This document shows positions 18,199-28,096 of a stretch of 61,178 nucleotides of DNA, one piece after another (position 1 is the first letter of the stretch; every line of letters begins with the position of its first letter). A model generated the notes under the pieces. That model saw nothing but the letters and a program-made list of their open reading frames with translations, did no database searches and was not told where the DNA came from. The stretch covers positions 347,423 to 408,600 of the forward strand of contig NZ_LUTV01000003.1 of the NCBI RefSeq assembly GCF_001646945.1, given 5' to 3'. This DNA comes from Endozoicomonas ascidiicola. Its GTDB lineage: Bacteria; Pseudomonadota; Gammaproteobacteria; Pseudomonadales; Endozoicomonadaceae. The position numbers and the translations under genes were made by a program.

Positions 18199-18797
18199 AG
18201 CCATTATTGGTTTATCTTCATGGCTTGAACAGTTCATCACAATCCCTTAAAGCGATTCAAACGACAGAGTACGTTAAAAAGTCAGCGCTTGATCTGGAAT
18301 TGTGGATACCCGATCTCCCCATCTTTCCATCCGATATTGTCCAGTGTTTGCAGAATTGTGTGTCGCCATCGATTAATCAGCGTGATATCTACATTATTGG
18401 CAGCTCGCTTGGTGGCTTTCTGGGTACTTGGTTACAGAGTTGGTTAATTGAACAAGGGCATGAGCAGAAGCTCAGGCTCGTTTTGGTAAATCCGGCAGTC
18501 GTGCCTCATGAGCGCTTCGACGACTATTTGGGGCCGCAGAAAAACTTTCATACCGGTGAGGAATGGGTGATGACTGAAGGCTATGTTGAGCAACTGGTGC
18601 AGTTGGAAGTAAATAAACTGCCAGCTCCACACGACATGCTGCTTCTGGCTCAGACTGGAGATGAAACTCTGGATTACCGGCAGGCCGTTCATAAATACCA
18701 GCTATGTCGAGCTATAGTTCAGGAAGGCGGAAGTCATGGGTTTGATGATTTTGAAAAAATGTTGCCAGAGATCTTTGAATTTCTGACATCCGTTTGA
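18195..18797 (+). CDS. yqiA: YqiA-type esterase
   Basis: Small alpha/beta-hydrolase of 200 residues. It opens LVYLHGLNSSSQS (oxyanion-hole HG motif), has the nucleophile elbow GSSLGGFLGTW near residue 75 and the late histidine in GGSHGFDDF. Length and placement directly upstream of parE match YqiA in gammaproteobacteria. The physiological substrate is not known. Its start overlaps the stop of the LOG-family gene (ATGA). Confidence 0.9.
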   Translation: MKPLLVYLHGLNSSSQSLKAIQTTEYVKKSALDLELWIPDLPIFPSDIVQCLQNCVSPSINQRDIYIIGSSLGGFLGTWLQSWLIEQGHEQKLRLVLVNPAVVPHERFDDYLGPQKNFHTGEEWVMTEGYVEQLVQLEVNKLPAPHDMLLLAQTGDETLDYRQAVHKYQLCRAIVQEGGSHGFDDFEKMLPEIFEFLTSV

Positions 18798-18877
18798 ACA
18801 AATCCCCCGGCTTTCGTTACACTCTCTATTTCCATCCTGTTTCCATCTTTCAAATATGACCCTGTCAGCAAGGACTC

Positions 18878-20770
18878 ATGGTTAAAAACGATTACAATGC
18901 CGAGGCGATTGAAGTCCTCAGTGGCCTCGACCCGGTGCGTAAACGCCCCGGTATGTACACCGATACCACTCGGCCGAATCATCTCGCCCAGGAAATCATC
19001 GACAACAGTGTGGATGAAGCTCTGGCAGGGTTTGCCTCTCAGGTAAAGGTCACTCTTCACAAAGATCAGTCCCTCGAAGTGGTGGACGATGGTCGGGGTA
19101 TGCCGACGGATATTCATCCTGAACACGGCATCTCGGGCATTGAATTGATTCTGACCCGTCTTCACGCCGGTGGTAAGTTTTCCAACAAAAACTACCAGTT
19201 CTCCGGTGGTCTCCACGGTGTGGGTGTTTCCGTAGTGAACGCATTATCCACCCGACTGGAAGTGACGGTGCGTCGTGGTGGTGTTATCTCCGCCATGAGT
19301 TTCAAAGATGGCTACAAAGATGAAGAGCTGCGTGAAACCGGCACCTGCGGTCGTCGCAACACCGGTACCACCGTTCGCTTCTGGCCCGATGCCAGCTACT
19401 TTGATTCTCCTCGATTCTCCGTTCCCCGATTAATGCATATCCTTCGTGCCAAAGCAGTACTTTGCCCTGGCCTTAAGGTGGAGTTTGATGACCAGATTTC
19501 CGGCGATGTGACTGAGTGGTACTACGAAGATGGTCTGAACGATTATCTTAAAAGTTCTACCCATGGTTACAGTGTGCTGCCTTCCGAACCGTTTACCGGC
19601 ACTCTGAAAGGGGAAAGCGAGGCGGTAGACTGGGCGGTGCAATGGTTGCCAGAAGGGGGTGAACTGCTCACCGAAAGCTACGTAAACCTTATCCCAACCC
19701 CCATGGGCGGAACGCACGTCAATGGCTTAAGAACCGGTTTGTTGGAAGCCATTCGGGAATTCTGTGAATTCCGTAACCTGCTGCCACGTGGTGTCAAGCT
19801 TGGCCCGGATGATCTCTGGGAAAACTGCGCCTACGTGCTCTCGGCCAAGCTGGCTGACCCACAATTCTCGGGTCAGACGAAAGAGCGGCTGTCTTCCAGA
19901 GAGTGTGCCGGTTTTGTATCCGGTGTGGCGAAAGATGCGTTTAGCCTCTGGTTGAACCAGCACACAGCGCAAGGTGAGCTGCTGGCTGAGTTGTGCATTA
20001 ACAATGCTCAGAAACGCATGCGTAAAGCCAAAAAAGTGGCTCGTAAAAAGGTAACCCAAGGTCCGGCGCTTCCCGGTAAACTGGCAGACTGCTCGAGTCA
20101 GGATCTGGCCAGAACTGAACTGTTTCTGGTGGAAGGTGACTCCGCTGGTGGCTCGGCAAAACAGGCGCGCGATCGTGAGCATCAGGCCATCATGCCTTTG
20201 CGCGGTAAAATCCTGAACAGCTGGGAAGTGGATTCTTCTGAAGTTCTGGCTTCCCAGGAAATACACGACATTTCTGTTGCATTGGGCGTAGACCCTGCTT
20301 CTGATGATTTGAATGGCTTACGTTACGGCAAAATCTGTATTCTGGCCGATGCGGACTCTGATGGCTTGCACATTGCCACACTGCTTTGTGCCCTTTTTGT
20401 CCAACACTTCCGCCCGCTGGTGGAAAAAGGACATATCTACGTGGCTATGCCACCGCTTTATCGAATTGATATAGCGAAGGAAGTTTTCTACGCGCTCGAC
20501 GAAGCTGAGAAAGAGGGTATTCTCGAGCGGCTGCGGGCAGAAAAGAAGAGAGGCAAGGTCAACGTACAGCGCTTTAAGGGGCTGGGTGAAATGAACCCGC
20601 TTCAGTTACGTGAAACCACTATGTCTGCAGACACTCGTCGTTTGGTTCAGTTGACGCTGGATGATGAAGTGGAAACCACCCAGCGAATGGATATGTTGCT
20701 GGCGAAGAAGCGTAGTGGTGATCGTAAGACGTGGCTTGAAGCCCGTGGCAATCTGGTTGAGATTATTTAA
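18878..20770 (+). CDS. parE: DNA topoisomerase IV subunit B
   Basis: ATPase subunit of topoisomerase IV, which decatenates daughter chromosomes with ParC. 630 residues, as in E. coli. Seen in order: GHKL ATPase elements (EIIDNSVDEALAG, VVDDGRGMP, GGLHGVGVSVVNALS), transducer domain, and the TOPRIM domain with EGDSAGGSAKQARDR and the metal-binding DADSDGLHIATLL. It ends NLVEII. parC is not in the window. The transposon begins about 22 bp after the stop codon, so the end of this gene is the likely attachment-site determinant, comparable to glmS for Tn7. Confidence 0.97.
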   Translation: MVKNDYNAEAIEVLSGLDPVRKRPGMYTDTTRPNHLAQEIIDNSVDEALAGFASQVKVTLHKDQSLEVVDDGRGMPTDIHPEHGISGIELILTRLHAGGKFSNKNYQFSGGLHGVGVSVVNALSTRLEVTVRRGGVISAMSFKDGYKDEELRETGTCGRRNTGTTVRFWPDASYFDSPRFSVPRLMHILRAKAVLCPGLKVEFDDQISGDVTEWYYEDGLNDYLKSSTHGYSVLPSEPFTGTLKGESEAVDWAVQWLPEGGELLTESYVNLIPTPMGGTHVNGLRTGLLEAIREFCEFRNLLPRGVKLGPDDLWENCAYVLSAKLADPQFSGQTKERLSSRECAGFVSGVAKDAFSLWLNQHTAQGELLAELCINNAQKRMRKAKKVARKKVTQGPALPGKLADCSSQDLARTELFLVEGDSAGGSAKQARDREHQAIMPLRGKILNSWEVDSSEVLASQEIHDISVALGVDPASDDLNGLRYGKICILADADSDGLHIATLLCALFVQHFRPLVEKGHIYVAMPPLYRIDIAKEVFYALDEAEKEGILERLRAEKKRGKVNVQRFKGLGEMNPLQLRETTMSADTRRLVQLTLDDEVETTQRMDMLLAKKRSGDRKTWLEARGNLVEII

Positions 20771-20792
20771 CGTTGGTTTTTTAAGTAAAGAT

Positions 20793-20907
20793 TGTCATTT
20801 TTAAATTATAGTATGACATAAAATTCAAGGAAAGATTGGCACAATAGATGTTTAGCTTCTATAAATAGATACAGATGTTTTGAATCTGTTTATAGGAGCT
20901 CAAATTA
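20793..20907. mobile_element. Proximal end of the Tn7-like CRISPR-associated transposon (candidate)
   Basis: Composition falls from parE-like to AT-rich right after the parE stop. TGT at 20793-20795 is the best candidate for the 5'-TGT tip shared by Tn7-like elements, with TGTCAT inverted as ATGACA 14 bases later. If so, the five bases before it, AAGAT (20788-20792), would be the target duplication. Within this stretch two imperfect 25-bp direct repeats occur (20844-20868 and 20871-20895, 18/25 identical), possible TnsB sites. The tnsA promoter must also lie here. The matching distal end was not found. Confidence 0.55.
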
Positions 20908-21609
20908 ATGACACCACTTCTTAGTCAGTATGTAGGATCAAGGAAGCTGACTCCGGGAAGGCATCGCTATAAATATCCAAGCAGGAAAATGGAAGCACAT
21001 GTAATCACTGAATCTCCAAATGAATGTAATTTTTGCGAGTTTCTTGAGTTTGACAGCCGTGTTAAGGGATATATTTCTCAACCAAAAACTATTATATATG
21101 ACTTATATCAATGTGGTCATGATTATACTGCCGATTTTTTTGTTGACTTATATTTATCGAAACCTGCCTTCTATGAAATAAAACCTAAGGATTATGAAAA
21201 AAGTGAGGAGGAAGAAGATAAATTCTATGAGGTTGAGAAGGTGTTTTATGATATGGGCTTTAATTTTTATTTGGTAACAGGTGATTATATTGAGAAAGGA
21301 AATCGTTTAATTAATTTTAAGAAACTTCGAAGGTTTGTCGGTAGCTTACCAGAAAGAAAAATACGAGAGTTTATTGAGAGGTTGGTCTTTGAAAGTAATG
21401 AAGGCATATCTTTCGGCGATCTGATTGCTAAATTAAGAAATCAATTGGATGTTGAGGAAAGGGACGCTTTTCAAAATATCTATCAATGTATAGCAAATAA
21501 AATCATTGGGTTTGATATTGATAGATATAAATTAAATCAGTCTGTAATGGTAGGTGTCTGGAATGAGAGCTTCGATAGAGCCTGGAATGGAGTACCGATT
21601 CAGGAATAG
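20908..21609 (+). CDS. tnsA: TnsA-like transposon endonuclease
   Basis: Cuts the 5' strands at the element ends, working with TnsB for cut-and-paste transposition. 233 residues. The restriction-enzyme-like core is visible: an acidic cluster in TESPNECNFCEFLEF (Glu35-Glu44), YISQP, then HDYTADFFV (Asp76) and FYEIKPK (Glu90-x-Lys92). A C-terminal helical domain follows. The ATG at 20908 has TAGGAG eight bases upstream. The gene is clearly AT-rich against parE. It overlaps the tnsB frame by 56 bp, so translation is probably coupled. TnsA and TnsB are separate, not fused. Confidence 0.93.
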   Translation: MTPLLSQYVGSRKLTPGRHRYKYPSRKMEAHVITESPNECNFCEFLEFDSRVKGYISQPKTIIYDLYQCGHDYTADFFVDLYLSKPAFYEIKPKDYEKSEEEEDKFYEVEKVFYDMGFNFYLVTGDYIEKGNRLINFKKLRRFVGSLPERKIREFIERLVFESNEGISFGDLIAKLRNQLDVEERDAFQNIYQCIANKIIGFDIDRYKLNQSVMVGVWNESFDRAWNGVPIQE

Positions 21610-23602
21610 GGTTTATAGTATTGTCTCCGTGGGTGATTCCGAGATGATCGTGATGGATCGGTATGATGAGGAAGAAATTCATATATCTAAAGATGAATTC
21701 AATAAGTGCTGGATTAAAAATGAAATAAAGCTTGTCTCAGGACGAATGGCTAATTCAGTAAAAAACAAATTAAAAACGCCAGTATCAACGCTCAGTGAAG
21801 AGCAAAAAAAGGTAGCGGTGCGAAAGGAAGAGTATATAAAAAAATTTCTTGACAAGAAAGATGCGCTAAGAAAATCCGAGACTGATTTAGATTATTCGAA
21901 AATAATTGTTGAAATTGCGGCTGAGCTGAAAGATCCATATCCTCCATCATTAAGAACTCTAATGAGATGGAAAAGCGACTACAATGCAGCAAATGGATCT
22001 ATACGATCATTAATTAATGGGTTTTCTAATTCTGGCAGAAAGTCAAATTTAAATAAATGCCAAAAAGAGCTGATTGAAAAGGCAATAGATAATGTATACC
22101 TTCAGCCGGAAAAAGGAACAGTGGCTCAAACGCATAGTGAACTCGGAGTTCTTGTGGAGATACATAATCGGGAGAACAAAGATAATGAAAGTATGATAAT
22201 TAAATGTCCAAGCCGATTTCAAGTACAGAAAGCAATAGAAAATCTTGATTATTTAACCAAATTAGAGAAAAGAGAAGGAAAGCGAGAAGCGGCTAGAGAT
22301 GTGCGTACATCTAAGCATAATTATCGACCCGAAAGGATATTGGAGATAGGTGAAACTGATCATACATTACTCGACTACTATGTGATAGATGATGATTTAC
22401 TCATGCCTCTTGGGCGACCATGGATGACTAATATAATGGAATTGTATTCTCGAATACCTTTAGGCTCTGAGATAACCTATGAAAATGGTAGCTTTATTAC
22501 AATCGCTAATGCCCTAAAAATGTCAATACTACCAAAGAGCAATTTCTACGAAATGTATCCTGATATTAAAAATACAACCAATTATTCAGGCATTCTTGAA
22601 AGTCTTAGAACGGATAATGGAGCAGACTTTATATCGAATGATCTAGATGATGCAGCACTGGAAATCGGTATGATTCTACATCATGTTCAGGTTACAAAAT
22701 CTTGGCAGAAAGGAGCCATAGAAGGTTTTTTTAGGAAGCAGAACGTAATGCTACTTGATAAGATTAAAGGGAAAACCTTCAGCAATATACTAGAGCGTGC
22801 AAAGTATGACCCTAAAAAGCAATCGTTGATAAGACTGTCTGATTTCAAAAATATTTTATACAAGTGGCTATACGATGTTTATCCATATAATGAAGTAAGA
22901 GTAGAGCATGGTAAAAAAATAATTCCCCATAAACTCTGGGAAAAAAACATAAAGGATCATCCTCAGGATTTTATTGAAAAATCTAACTTGGATATTATTT
23001 TTGGAAAAACAGGCAGTAGAAAAGCACGAGACAAAGGAATAGAGATAAATAACCTGAAGTATGATGGTATTGATTTAACTAAATTTAGAGCATCTCATGG
23101 TAATAATGAGACCGTCAAGGTTAAGTTCGATCCATCTGATCTAGGATTTATACATTTTTTTGATAAGTTTGAGAAGCGCTTTATTAGGCTTAATGCTGTT
23201 GATAGTGAATATGCAAATAAACTTACTTTATATCAACATGGAATTATTAAAAAGTATGTAAAAGAGGATATGAGACGAAGTGAGGAGGATATAAAGGTTC
23301 TGATGGATGGGAAGATTCAATTAAGAGATATGATCAATGACTTGTTAGAAAATAAGCCGAGTAAATTAGCTTCAAAAAGAGGTGCGCAATTGCGACAGGG
23401 AATGACTAACTCTATTGCGGATGCAGGTGAAAATCAAAGAGATTCGATACCAAGATTAGAAGAAAATCAAATCAGTTCGGTGTCAGATGTTAGTGTTGAA
23501 AGTACTGCATGTGATTCAATTATCTCTGACTCCAAGGGTACAGAAGAAAGTAAAAAAAACACCAGTTACGAAAAGTGGACTGATGATGACATAGAGTGGT
23601 AG
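21554..23602 (+). CDS. tnsB: TnsB-like DDE transposase
   Basis: Binds the element ends and makes the 3' cuts and joins them to target DNA. 682 residues with GTG 21554 as start. ATG 21563 or 21587 are equally possible. Retroviral-integrase-fold catalytic residues are seen as ETDHTLL (Asp269), RTDNGADF (Asp354) and KGAIEGFF (Glu390). The Asp-Glu gap of 35 residues is the classic DD35E spacing. A helix-turn-helix region precedes (PPSLRTLMRWK) and a Mu-type beta-barrel follows. The C-terminal tail (after about residue 620) is Ser/Glu-rich and ends YEKWTDDDIEW, probably the TnsC contact. Confidence 0.95.
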   Translation: MSGMRASIEPGMEYRFRNRVYSIVSVGDSEMIVMDRYDEEEIHISKDEFNKCWIKNEIKLVSGRMANSVKNKLKTPVSTLSEEQKKVAVRKEEYIKKFLDKKDALRKSETDLDYSKIIVEIAAELKDPYPPSLRTLMRWKSDYNAANGSIRSLINGFSNSGRKSNLNKCQKELIEKAIDNVYLQPEKGTVAQTHSELGVLVEIHNRENKDNESMIIKCPSRFQVQKAIENLDYLTKLEKREGKREAARDVRTSKHNYRPERILEIGETDHTLLDYYVIDDDLLMPLGRPWMTNIMELYSRIPLGSEITYENGSFITIANALKMSILPKSNFYEMYPDIKNTTNYSGILESLRTDNGADFISNDLDDAALEIGMILHHVQVTKSWQKGAIEGFFRKQNVMLLDKIKGKTFSNILERAKYDPKKQSLIRLSDFKNILYKWLYDVYPYNEVRVEHGKKIIPHKLWEKNIKDHPQDFIEKSNLDIIFGKTGSRKARDKGIEINNLKYDGIDLTKFRASHGNNETVKVKFDPSDLGFIHFFDKFEKRFIRLNAVDSEYANKLTLYQHGIIKKYVKEDMRRSEEDIKVLMDGKIQLRDMINDLLENKPSKLASKRGAQLRQGMTNSIADAGENQRDSIPRLEENQISSVSDVSVESTACDSIISDSKGTEESKKNTSYEKWTDDDIEW

Positions 23603-23606
23603 TAAT

Positions 23607-24650
23607 ATGATGAATATAGAAAAAGAAATTTATTACAATTGCTTCATACCCACTTCAAGAATTGTTGATGTTATTAATGATATGATCAAATGTAAAAAAA
23701 GTTTTGATACAAAGATGGAGCCAATTTCAATGATGATTATGGCGGGAAGTGGATATGGAAAGACATTATTGATTAACTATTTCTCCTCAAAATACCCGCC
23801 GGTTACTGAGAAAAATGATAAGGGGGAACAGGATAAGAAAGAAGTCTTAGTCGTAACGTTAAGATCAAATTCAACTAAAAAAGATGCTGCAACCGAAATG
23901 TTAAAGGCTCTTGGTGATCCAAATCCGGATAAAGGAAGTTTATTGCAGCAGACGGACCGCATTTTGACATTATTGTGTCTATGTGGTGTAAAGGTTATCA
24001 TTATTGATGAGTTTAGCCATATTGTTCAGAGCAACAGTAGTCGGGTTTTAGGTAAAACAGCAGATTGGATTAAAGATATAATTAAGCCACCCAAAGACAA
24101 TCCGAAGGAATGCCCAAAAATACCGTTAATTGCAGTCGGAATGTACAGTAGCATAAAAATCCTTCAGTCAAATCCTCAGTTGGATACACTGGTTACCAAA
24201 AAGTCATATCTTTTTCCTTATGGCATATCTCAAAAAGATGAACTTGATTTTTACAAGATTTTTTTAAGCAATGTTGGTAATAAAATAAAGAATCTTGGCT
24301 TGGAAATAGATCTCGAAGATCCAGAGATCTACTTAAGACTTTTTGCTGCATCTAACGGTATTCCGCGATTACTAATGAAGATAATCTCATGTGCTTGTGG
24401 TATCGGTTGTTCAAGGGGTGATAATAAAATTGTGGACGTCTCCTGTTTTGAAAATGGCTTTGAGGATGTCTTTGGAAAGCAAAAGAAAAATCCATTTAAA
24501 GCGACGTCGCTGAAAGATATTCCCTTTACTGAGAGTACAACTTATACGACGTGGGTGGAATCAAAATGTAGTCATGCGGTTCTTGAAGGAAAAAACAATG
24601 GTTTATTAGATGTGGTTTTTAAAACTGGAAAATCAAAAGGTTTTATTTAG
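23607..24650 (+). CDS. tnsC: TnsC-like AAA+ ATPase
   Basis: AAA+ regulator that links target selection (TniQ) to the TnsA/TnsB transposase and forms filaments on DNA. 347 residues. Walker A is GSGYGKT (residues 47-53), Walker B is VIIIDEFSH (Asp134, Glu135), and sensor-type residues occur in IPLIAVGMYSS. It starts four bases after the tnsB stop and is followed by tniQ1 after 17 bp. Length and arrangement match TnsC of I-F CASTs. Confidence 0.94.
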   Translation: MMNIEKEIYYNCFIPTSRIVDVINDMIKCKKSFDTKMEPISMMIMAGSGYGKTLLINYFSSKYPPVTEKNDKGEQDKKEVLVVTLRSNSTKKDAATEMLKALGDPNPDKGSLLQQTDRILTLLCLCGVKVIIIDEFSHIVQSNSSRVLGKTADWIKDIIKPPKDNPKECPKIPLIAVGMYSSIKILQSNPQLDTLVTKKSYLFPYGISQKDELDFYKIFLSNVGNKIKNLGLEIDLEDPEIYLRLFAASNGIPRLLMKIISCACGIGCSRGDNKIVDVSCFENGFEDVFGKQKKNPFKATSLKDIPFTESTTYTTWVESKCSHAVLEGKNNGLLDVVFKTGKSKGFI

Positions 24651-24667
24651 TTCTTGGAGTTTTGATC

Positions 24668-25858
24668 GTGCTATTATCAAGACCTTATATACAGGATGAT
24701 GAATCAATTGAAAGCTATATTATCCGTCTTTCAGGAGCCAACGGTTATACGGTTAGACAGTTTGTAAATATTTATTTTACAGGCTTTCAATCTTATAAGG
24801 ATTTTGATAAATATACACCACCTCTTAAACTTGTTAATCTCAATCATGGTTGTTTTAAGAATAAAGATAGGATATCTTTTTTTGAGTTAATCAGTTCTTC
24901 TACGAGGCAGGATAAAGCAAGATTATTCAACAATTTAGTAGAATCTGTACCTTCTGAAAATCTTGAATTGTCAAAATATATTTATAAAGGGGTCGAGGTT
25001 CCTGCTTGCCTATTCAGGAGTGAGTCAGTACCTATATGCCCATTATGTTTAGTTGATTCTCCTTATATTAGACAGTATTGGCATATAGCTTTAGTTCAAT
25101 GTTGTTCAAAGCATAAAATAGATTTATTGAAGTCTTGCCCTCGTTGTCAGACTACTATTTCATATTTGAATCATGAGTTGATATTGTGCTGTCCTTGTGG
25201 TTATAGTTTTATCCAGGAGCCATCTTCCTATCTTAACAAAAATCATGATGAGGTACTTCTATCGCTGGTAGACCTAATTTATAGCAGCATGACTGAGAAT
25301 AGTATTCGAGCAGAATTAAGTTCATTACCTTCAGATAACATTTATACAATTTTTGGAATGGCCGTTTTTTATTTTCAATATTTGGGTAAGCTTACACACT
25401 TGTCAAAAAAATTTTATGCATTTTTAGATTTCATTAGAAGGTGGCCTCGTAGCTATATAGCGTTGCTATCTGAGAATGCTGACAAGGGTCTTCGTTATCT
25501 TATTAAACCATCTAATGAATCAGAGTTTAAGTCCATTTTTGGTAGCTTATTAAATAATATTAAGCGTCTACCTAATAATTTAGATAAGGATGATTTGATT
25601 AAGAAGGAGACATATGCTTTCTTCCGTCAGAGGTTGTTGTTGGATAAAAAAAATGAAAATAAAAACTCTGTCTCAAATCTGCTGTTGACTAAAGATGAAG
25701 TGGCATTATTGTTAGGTGTATCAACGGATCGAGTAGCCAAGCTGACTTCTAAAGGAAAGTTGTGTGCAAAACGAAAGACCTTAAAAGCTTATGTGGGCAG
25801 TTATCCATTGGGCGAGGTATTTGATCTTTTGAGCGAAACAGATTCTGCTATATTTTAG
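24668..25858 (+). CDS. tniQ: TniQ (Cascade-associated, short form)
   Basis: Joins the Cascade-crRNA complex and recruits TnsC. About 396 residues, the size of CAST TniQ proteins. Two zinc-finger sets are visible (CPLC ... CSKH and CPRC ... CPCG) and a C-terminal helix-turn-helix follows (TKDEVALLLGVSTDRVAKL). I choose GTG 24668: GGAG at 24656-24659 gives correct spacing, and the product then begins MLLSRP, parallel to MLLLSRP of the second TniQ. A TTG at 24662 is only two bases from that ribosome site. It lies between tnsC and cas8/5. Confidence 0.92.
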   Translation: MLLSRPYIQDDESIESYIIRLSGANGYTVRQFVNIYFTGFQSYKDFDKYTPPLKLVNLNHGCFKNKDRISFFELISSSTRQDKARLFNNLVESVPSENLELSKYIYKGVEVPACLFRSESVPICPLCLVDSPYIRQYWHIALVQCCSKHKIDLLKSCPRCQTTISYLNHELILCCPCGYSFIQEPSSYLNKNHDEVLLSLVDLIYSSMTENSIRAELSSLPSDNIYTIFGMAVFYFQYLGKLTHLSKKFYAFLDFIRRWPRSYIALLSENADKGLRYLIKPSNESEFKSIFGSLLNNIKRLPNNLDKDDLIKKETYAFFRQRLLLDKKNENKNSVSNLLLTKDEVALLLGVSTDRVAKLTSKGKLCAKRKTLKAYVGSYPLGEVFDLLSETDSAIF

Positions 25859-25912
25859 CATTAATGATTCATAGAATTAGATATTGGATACAATATCGAG
25901 TCGAGGTCAACT

Positions 25913-28072
25913 TTGGAATTTTCTACCTCTATGCTCTCTGTTCCTTCAGATATTACAGGAAAGGTAAACAGTTTCTTTGCCCAAATTATAAATCAGTCCA
26001 ATAAATCTAAGTCAAGTCTTTCAGGAACGCCATTACAGACAGCTAGATCATTACTTAAAAGCAAGCTGTTCATTATTGATGCTTGTCAATCCTTAAAAGG
26101 TTTTCTGACTCATAATCCTAAAATTTATGATGCTAAAGTCCGAGGAAGGGTTTTTTCATTGTCAGTAAACTCTGGAACTGATTCCTCTTATATTTATGGT
26201 GACTCAGTTAGCTACCATCATCAATACGATTGGGCAGGTAACGCCGGATACATATCAAAGCGATATTTCCTTTGCACTGAGTTTATATATAAAGGAGATA
26301 ATACAACGCTGTATCATGAATTCCTCAAAGAGTCATCGGAGCTTGTGGAGATGCTTACAGGGCTAGGGCTAACAAGTAAGCATCGAGAACTTATCAAAAC
26401 CTCTTGCCTAGCTCATCAAGATAGTGCTTTTCCAAACTCTGTGCCCCCCTATCAGGTTCAAGTGCTTATTCCATATACTGATGTAAACAAGAATACAGAA
26501 TATATTTCGGTTTCGCCAATATCTGCCTCAAAGGTTCAAGCGGCTATACACACCTTTTGTCATAGCGAAAATGCTCACACAGTGGGTCGGTCTTTTCATT
26601 ATCCGACCAGGCCGGAAAATATTGGTGCTTTAGCGATATCTACAGGTGGAAGTATTGGAGTGCTGGCACCGGATATAATCTTGGAATCAGAGATTGTACC
26701 CACTTCTTCAGACATACTGAAAGAGCTTAGAGTTAACGTCAACAAGGATCTTTTTGATACTTCTAATCTGGACTTTAGTTATTTTCTTAAGCTACGAAAG
26801 AAAGCTGACTTTGCGATAGGTCGGTACATCCCCACTCCAAAGTCGTCCCAAAAAGCCGCGTTTCTCGATATCATCAAGAACAATGTGGAGAAAATGTTCT
26901 CTAAACTAGATAAACTCCGGCTTGCTGTTCAGCTTGGAGTTCTGCATGAAGATAAGGTCGACGGGCTAAACTTAGTTCAAAGAAGTTATGTAATCGAGCA
27001 GAAGCTTTCTGAGGCGATAATGAATCAGGTATGGACTCAGGCTAATAATTCTATTCAGAAATTTATCTCAGGGACTCACTACAAACAAATTGCTTATCAC
27101 CCTACGCTTACCCGTTATATTAGCGAAAGTGTTCGGCGTCATCTACAACCTGTATTCAGAGGTAATATTGAGTCCTCAAAGCCGGAAATTGTCACTGATG
27201 GTCATGAAGGGGAGAAAGAAGATACTAATGAGCCAATTAAAACAGCTGCCAATGCCATTGTTTTCATAGTCATCCCCAGGCTGACGGTTATAGATGCTCA
27301 TGCAGATAGTTCGGCATACACAACAGGCCTCCCCGGAATCACTGCTCTTGTTGGTTATGTTGATAAGTTATGCAGAAATATTCAAATTCAAACTAAGGTC
27401 GAAATTGATAACATCGAAGTAGCCTGGCTTCTTCGTGATTTTCAGCGTATTGAGGGTATGAAAAAACACGAGCCAGCTCGTTGGGACAGTAAAAAGAAAA
27501 CAACTTTGAGTGATGTTGTCAGTCGTAAATTCTGTAACCTATCGTTTGACTTGATTTTAAAATGTTCTGCGGACTATGAGCAACTCAACTGCTTAAAGGA
27601 GGAGTTGCCAGATTGCCTGCCCGCTAAATTTGCTTCAGGCATGGTCAGTACTGCGGAAGAGATTTCCACAAAAAATTACATGTCAGAATCTTTCTTGATT
27701 TTTCAGTCAGAGCAAGATTTGCTTAATGAGCTCCAATCCGAAGATTCTCTTCGCTGGGCTGTGCTTGATTACTCAGAAAAGTTTGTACGTAAGTCAGATT
27801 CTATACTAGAGGATCTGGCAGATGCTTTCCTTGAGTACAAGGAACAGAACCCTCGCTGGAACCAACTCACGGTTTCAAATGTTGGTTTCAAATTATTGGA
27901 AGAGCCTGTCACGCGACCGAATAGCAGGCTTACACATCATGCGTATGCAGAACCTGTGATCGGTGTACAAGAGTTGTGGTTGATAAAAAATCTGTCTCCA
28001 GAAGTGTTTGGCACATTACCGATTTTTTGGGCATATCGATCGGCAGGAAAAAGAATCCTGTGCCAAGCTTAA
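25913..28072 (+). CDS. cas8/5: Cas8/Cas5 fusion of type I-F Cascade
   Basis: Large subunit that recognises the PAM and caps the crRNA 5' end in I-F3 Cascade. 719 residues, in the range of Cas8-Cas5 fusions of CASTs. The identification rests on length, position before cas7 and cas6, and the general sequence style. I see no catalytic motif, as expected. The start is TTG 25913 with GAGG seven bases upstream. ATG 25931 is an alternative. A gap of 54 bp separates it from tniQ1. It is visibly less AT-rich than tnsABC. Confidence 0.88.
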   Translation: MEFSTSMLSVPSDITGKVNSFFAQIINQSNKSKSSLSGTPLQTARSLLKSKLFIIDACQSLKGFLTHNPKIYDAKVRGRVFSLSVNSGTDSSYIYGDSVSYHHQYDWAGNAGYISKRYFLCTEFIYKGDNTTLYHEFLKESSELVEMLTGLGLTSKHRELIKTSCLAHQDSAFPNSVPPYQVQVLIPYTDVNKNTEYISVSPISASKVQAAIHTFCHSENAHTVGRSFHYPTRPENIGALAISTGGSIGVLAPDIILESEIVPTSSDILKELRVNVNKDLFDTSNLDFSYFLKLRKKADFAIGRYIPTPKSSQKAAFLDIIKNNVEKMFSKLDKLRLAVQLGVLHEDKVDGLNLVQRSYVIEQKLSEAIMNQVWTQANNSIQKFISGTHYKQIAYHPTLTRYISESVRRHLQPVFRGNIESSKPEIVTDGHEGEKEDTNEPIKTAANAIVFIVIPRLTVIDAHADSSAYTTGLPGITALVGYVDKLCRNIQIQTKVEIDNIEVAWLLRDFQRIEGMKKHEPARWDSKKKTTLSDVVSRKFCNLSFDLILKCSADYEQLNCLKEELPDCLPAKFASGMVSTAEEISTKNYMSESFLIFQSEQDLLNELQSEDSLRWAVLDYSEKFVRKSDSILEDLADAFLEYKEQNPRWNQLTVSNVGFKLLEEPVTRPNSRLTHHAYAEPVIGVQELWLIKNLSPEVFGTLPIFWAYRSAGKRILCQA

Positions 28073-28096
28073 GCCCTCTTATTATTGAGGGTGGCT

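Noticed and set aside
20701-20770. Spacer matches to the parE end
   Set aside because: Compared all three spacers by eye with both strands of the last 70 bp of parE; no run of matching bases was seen.
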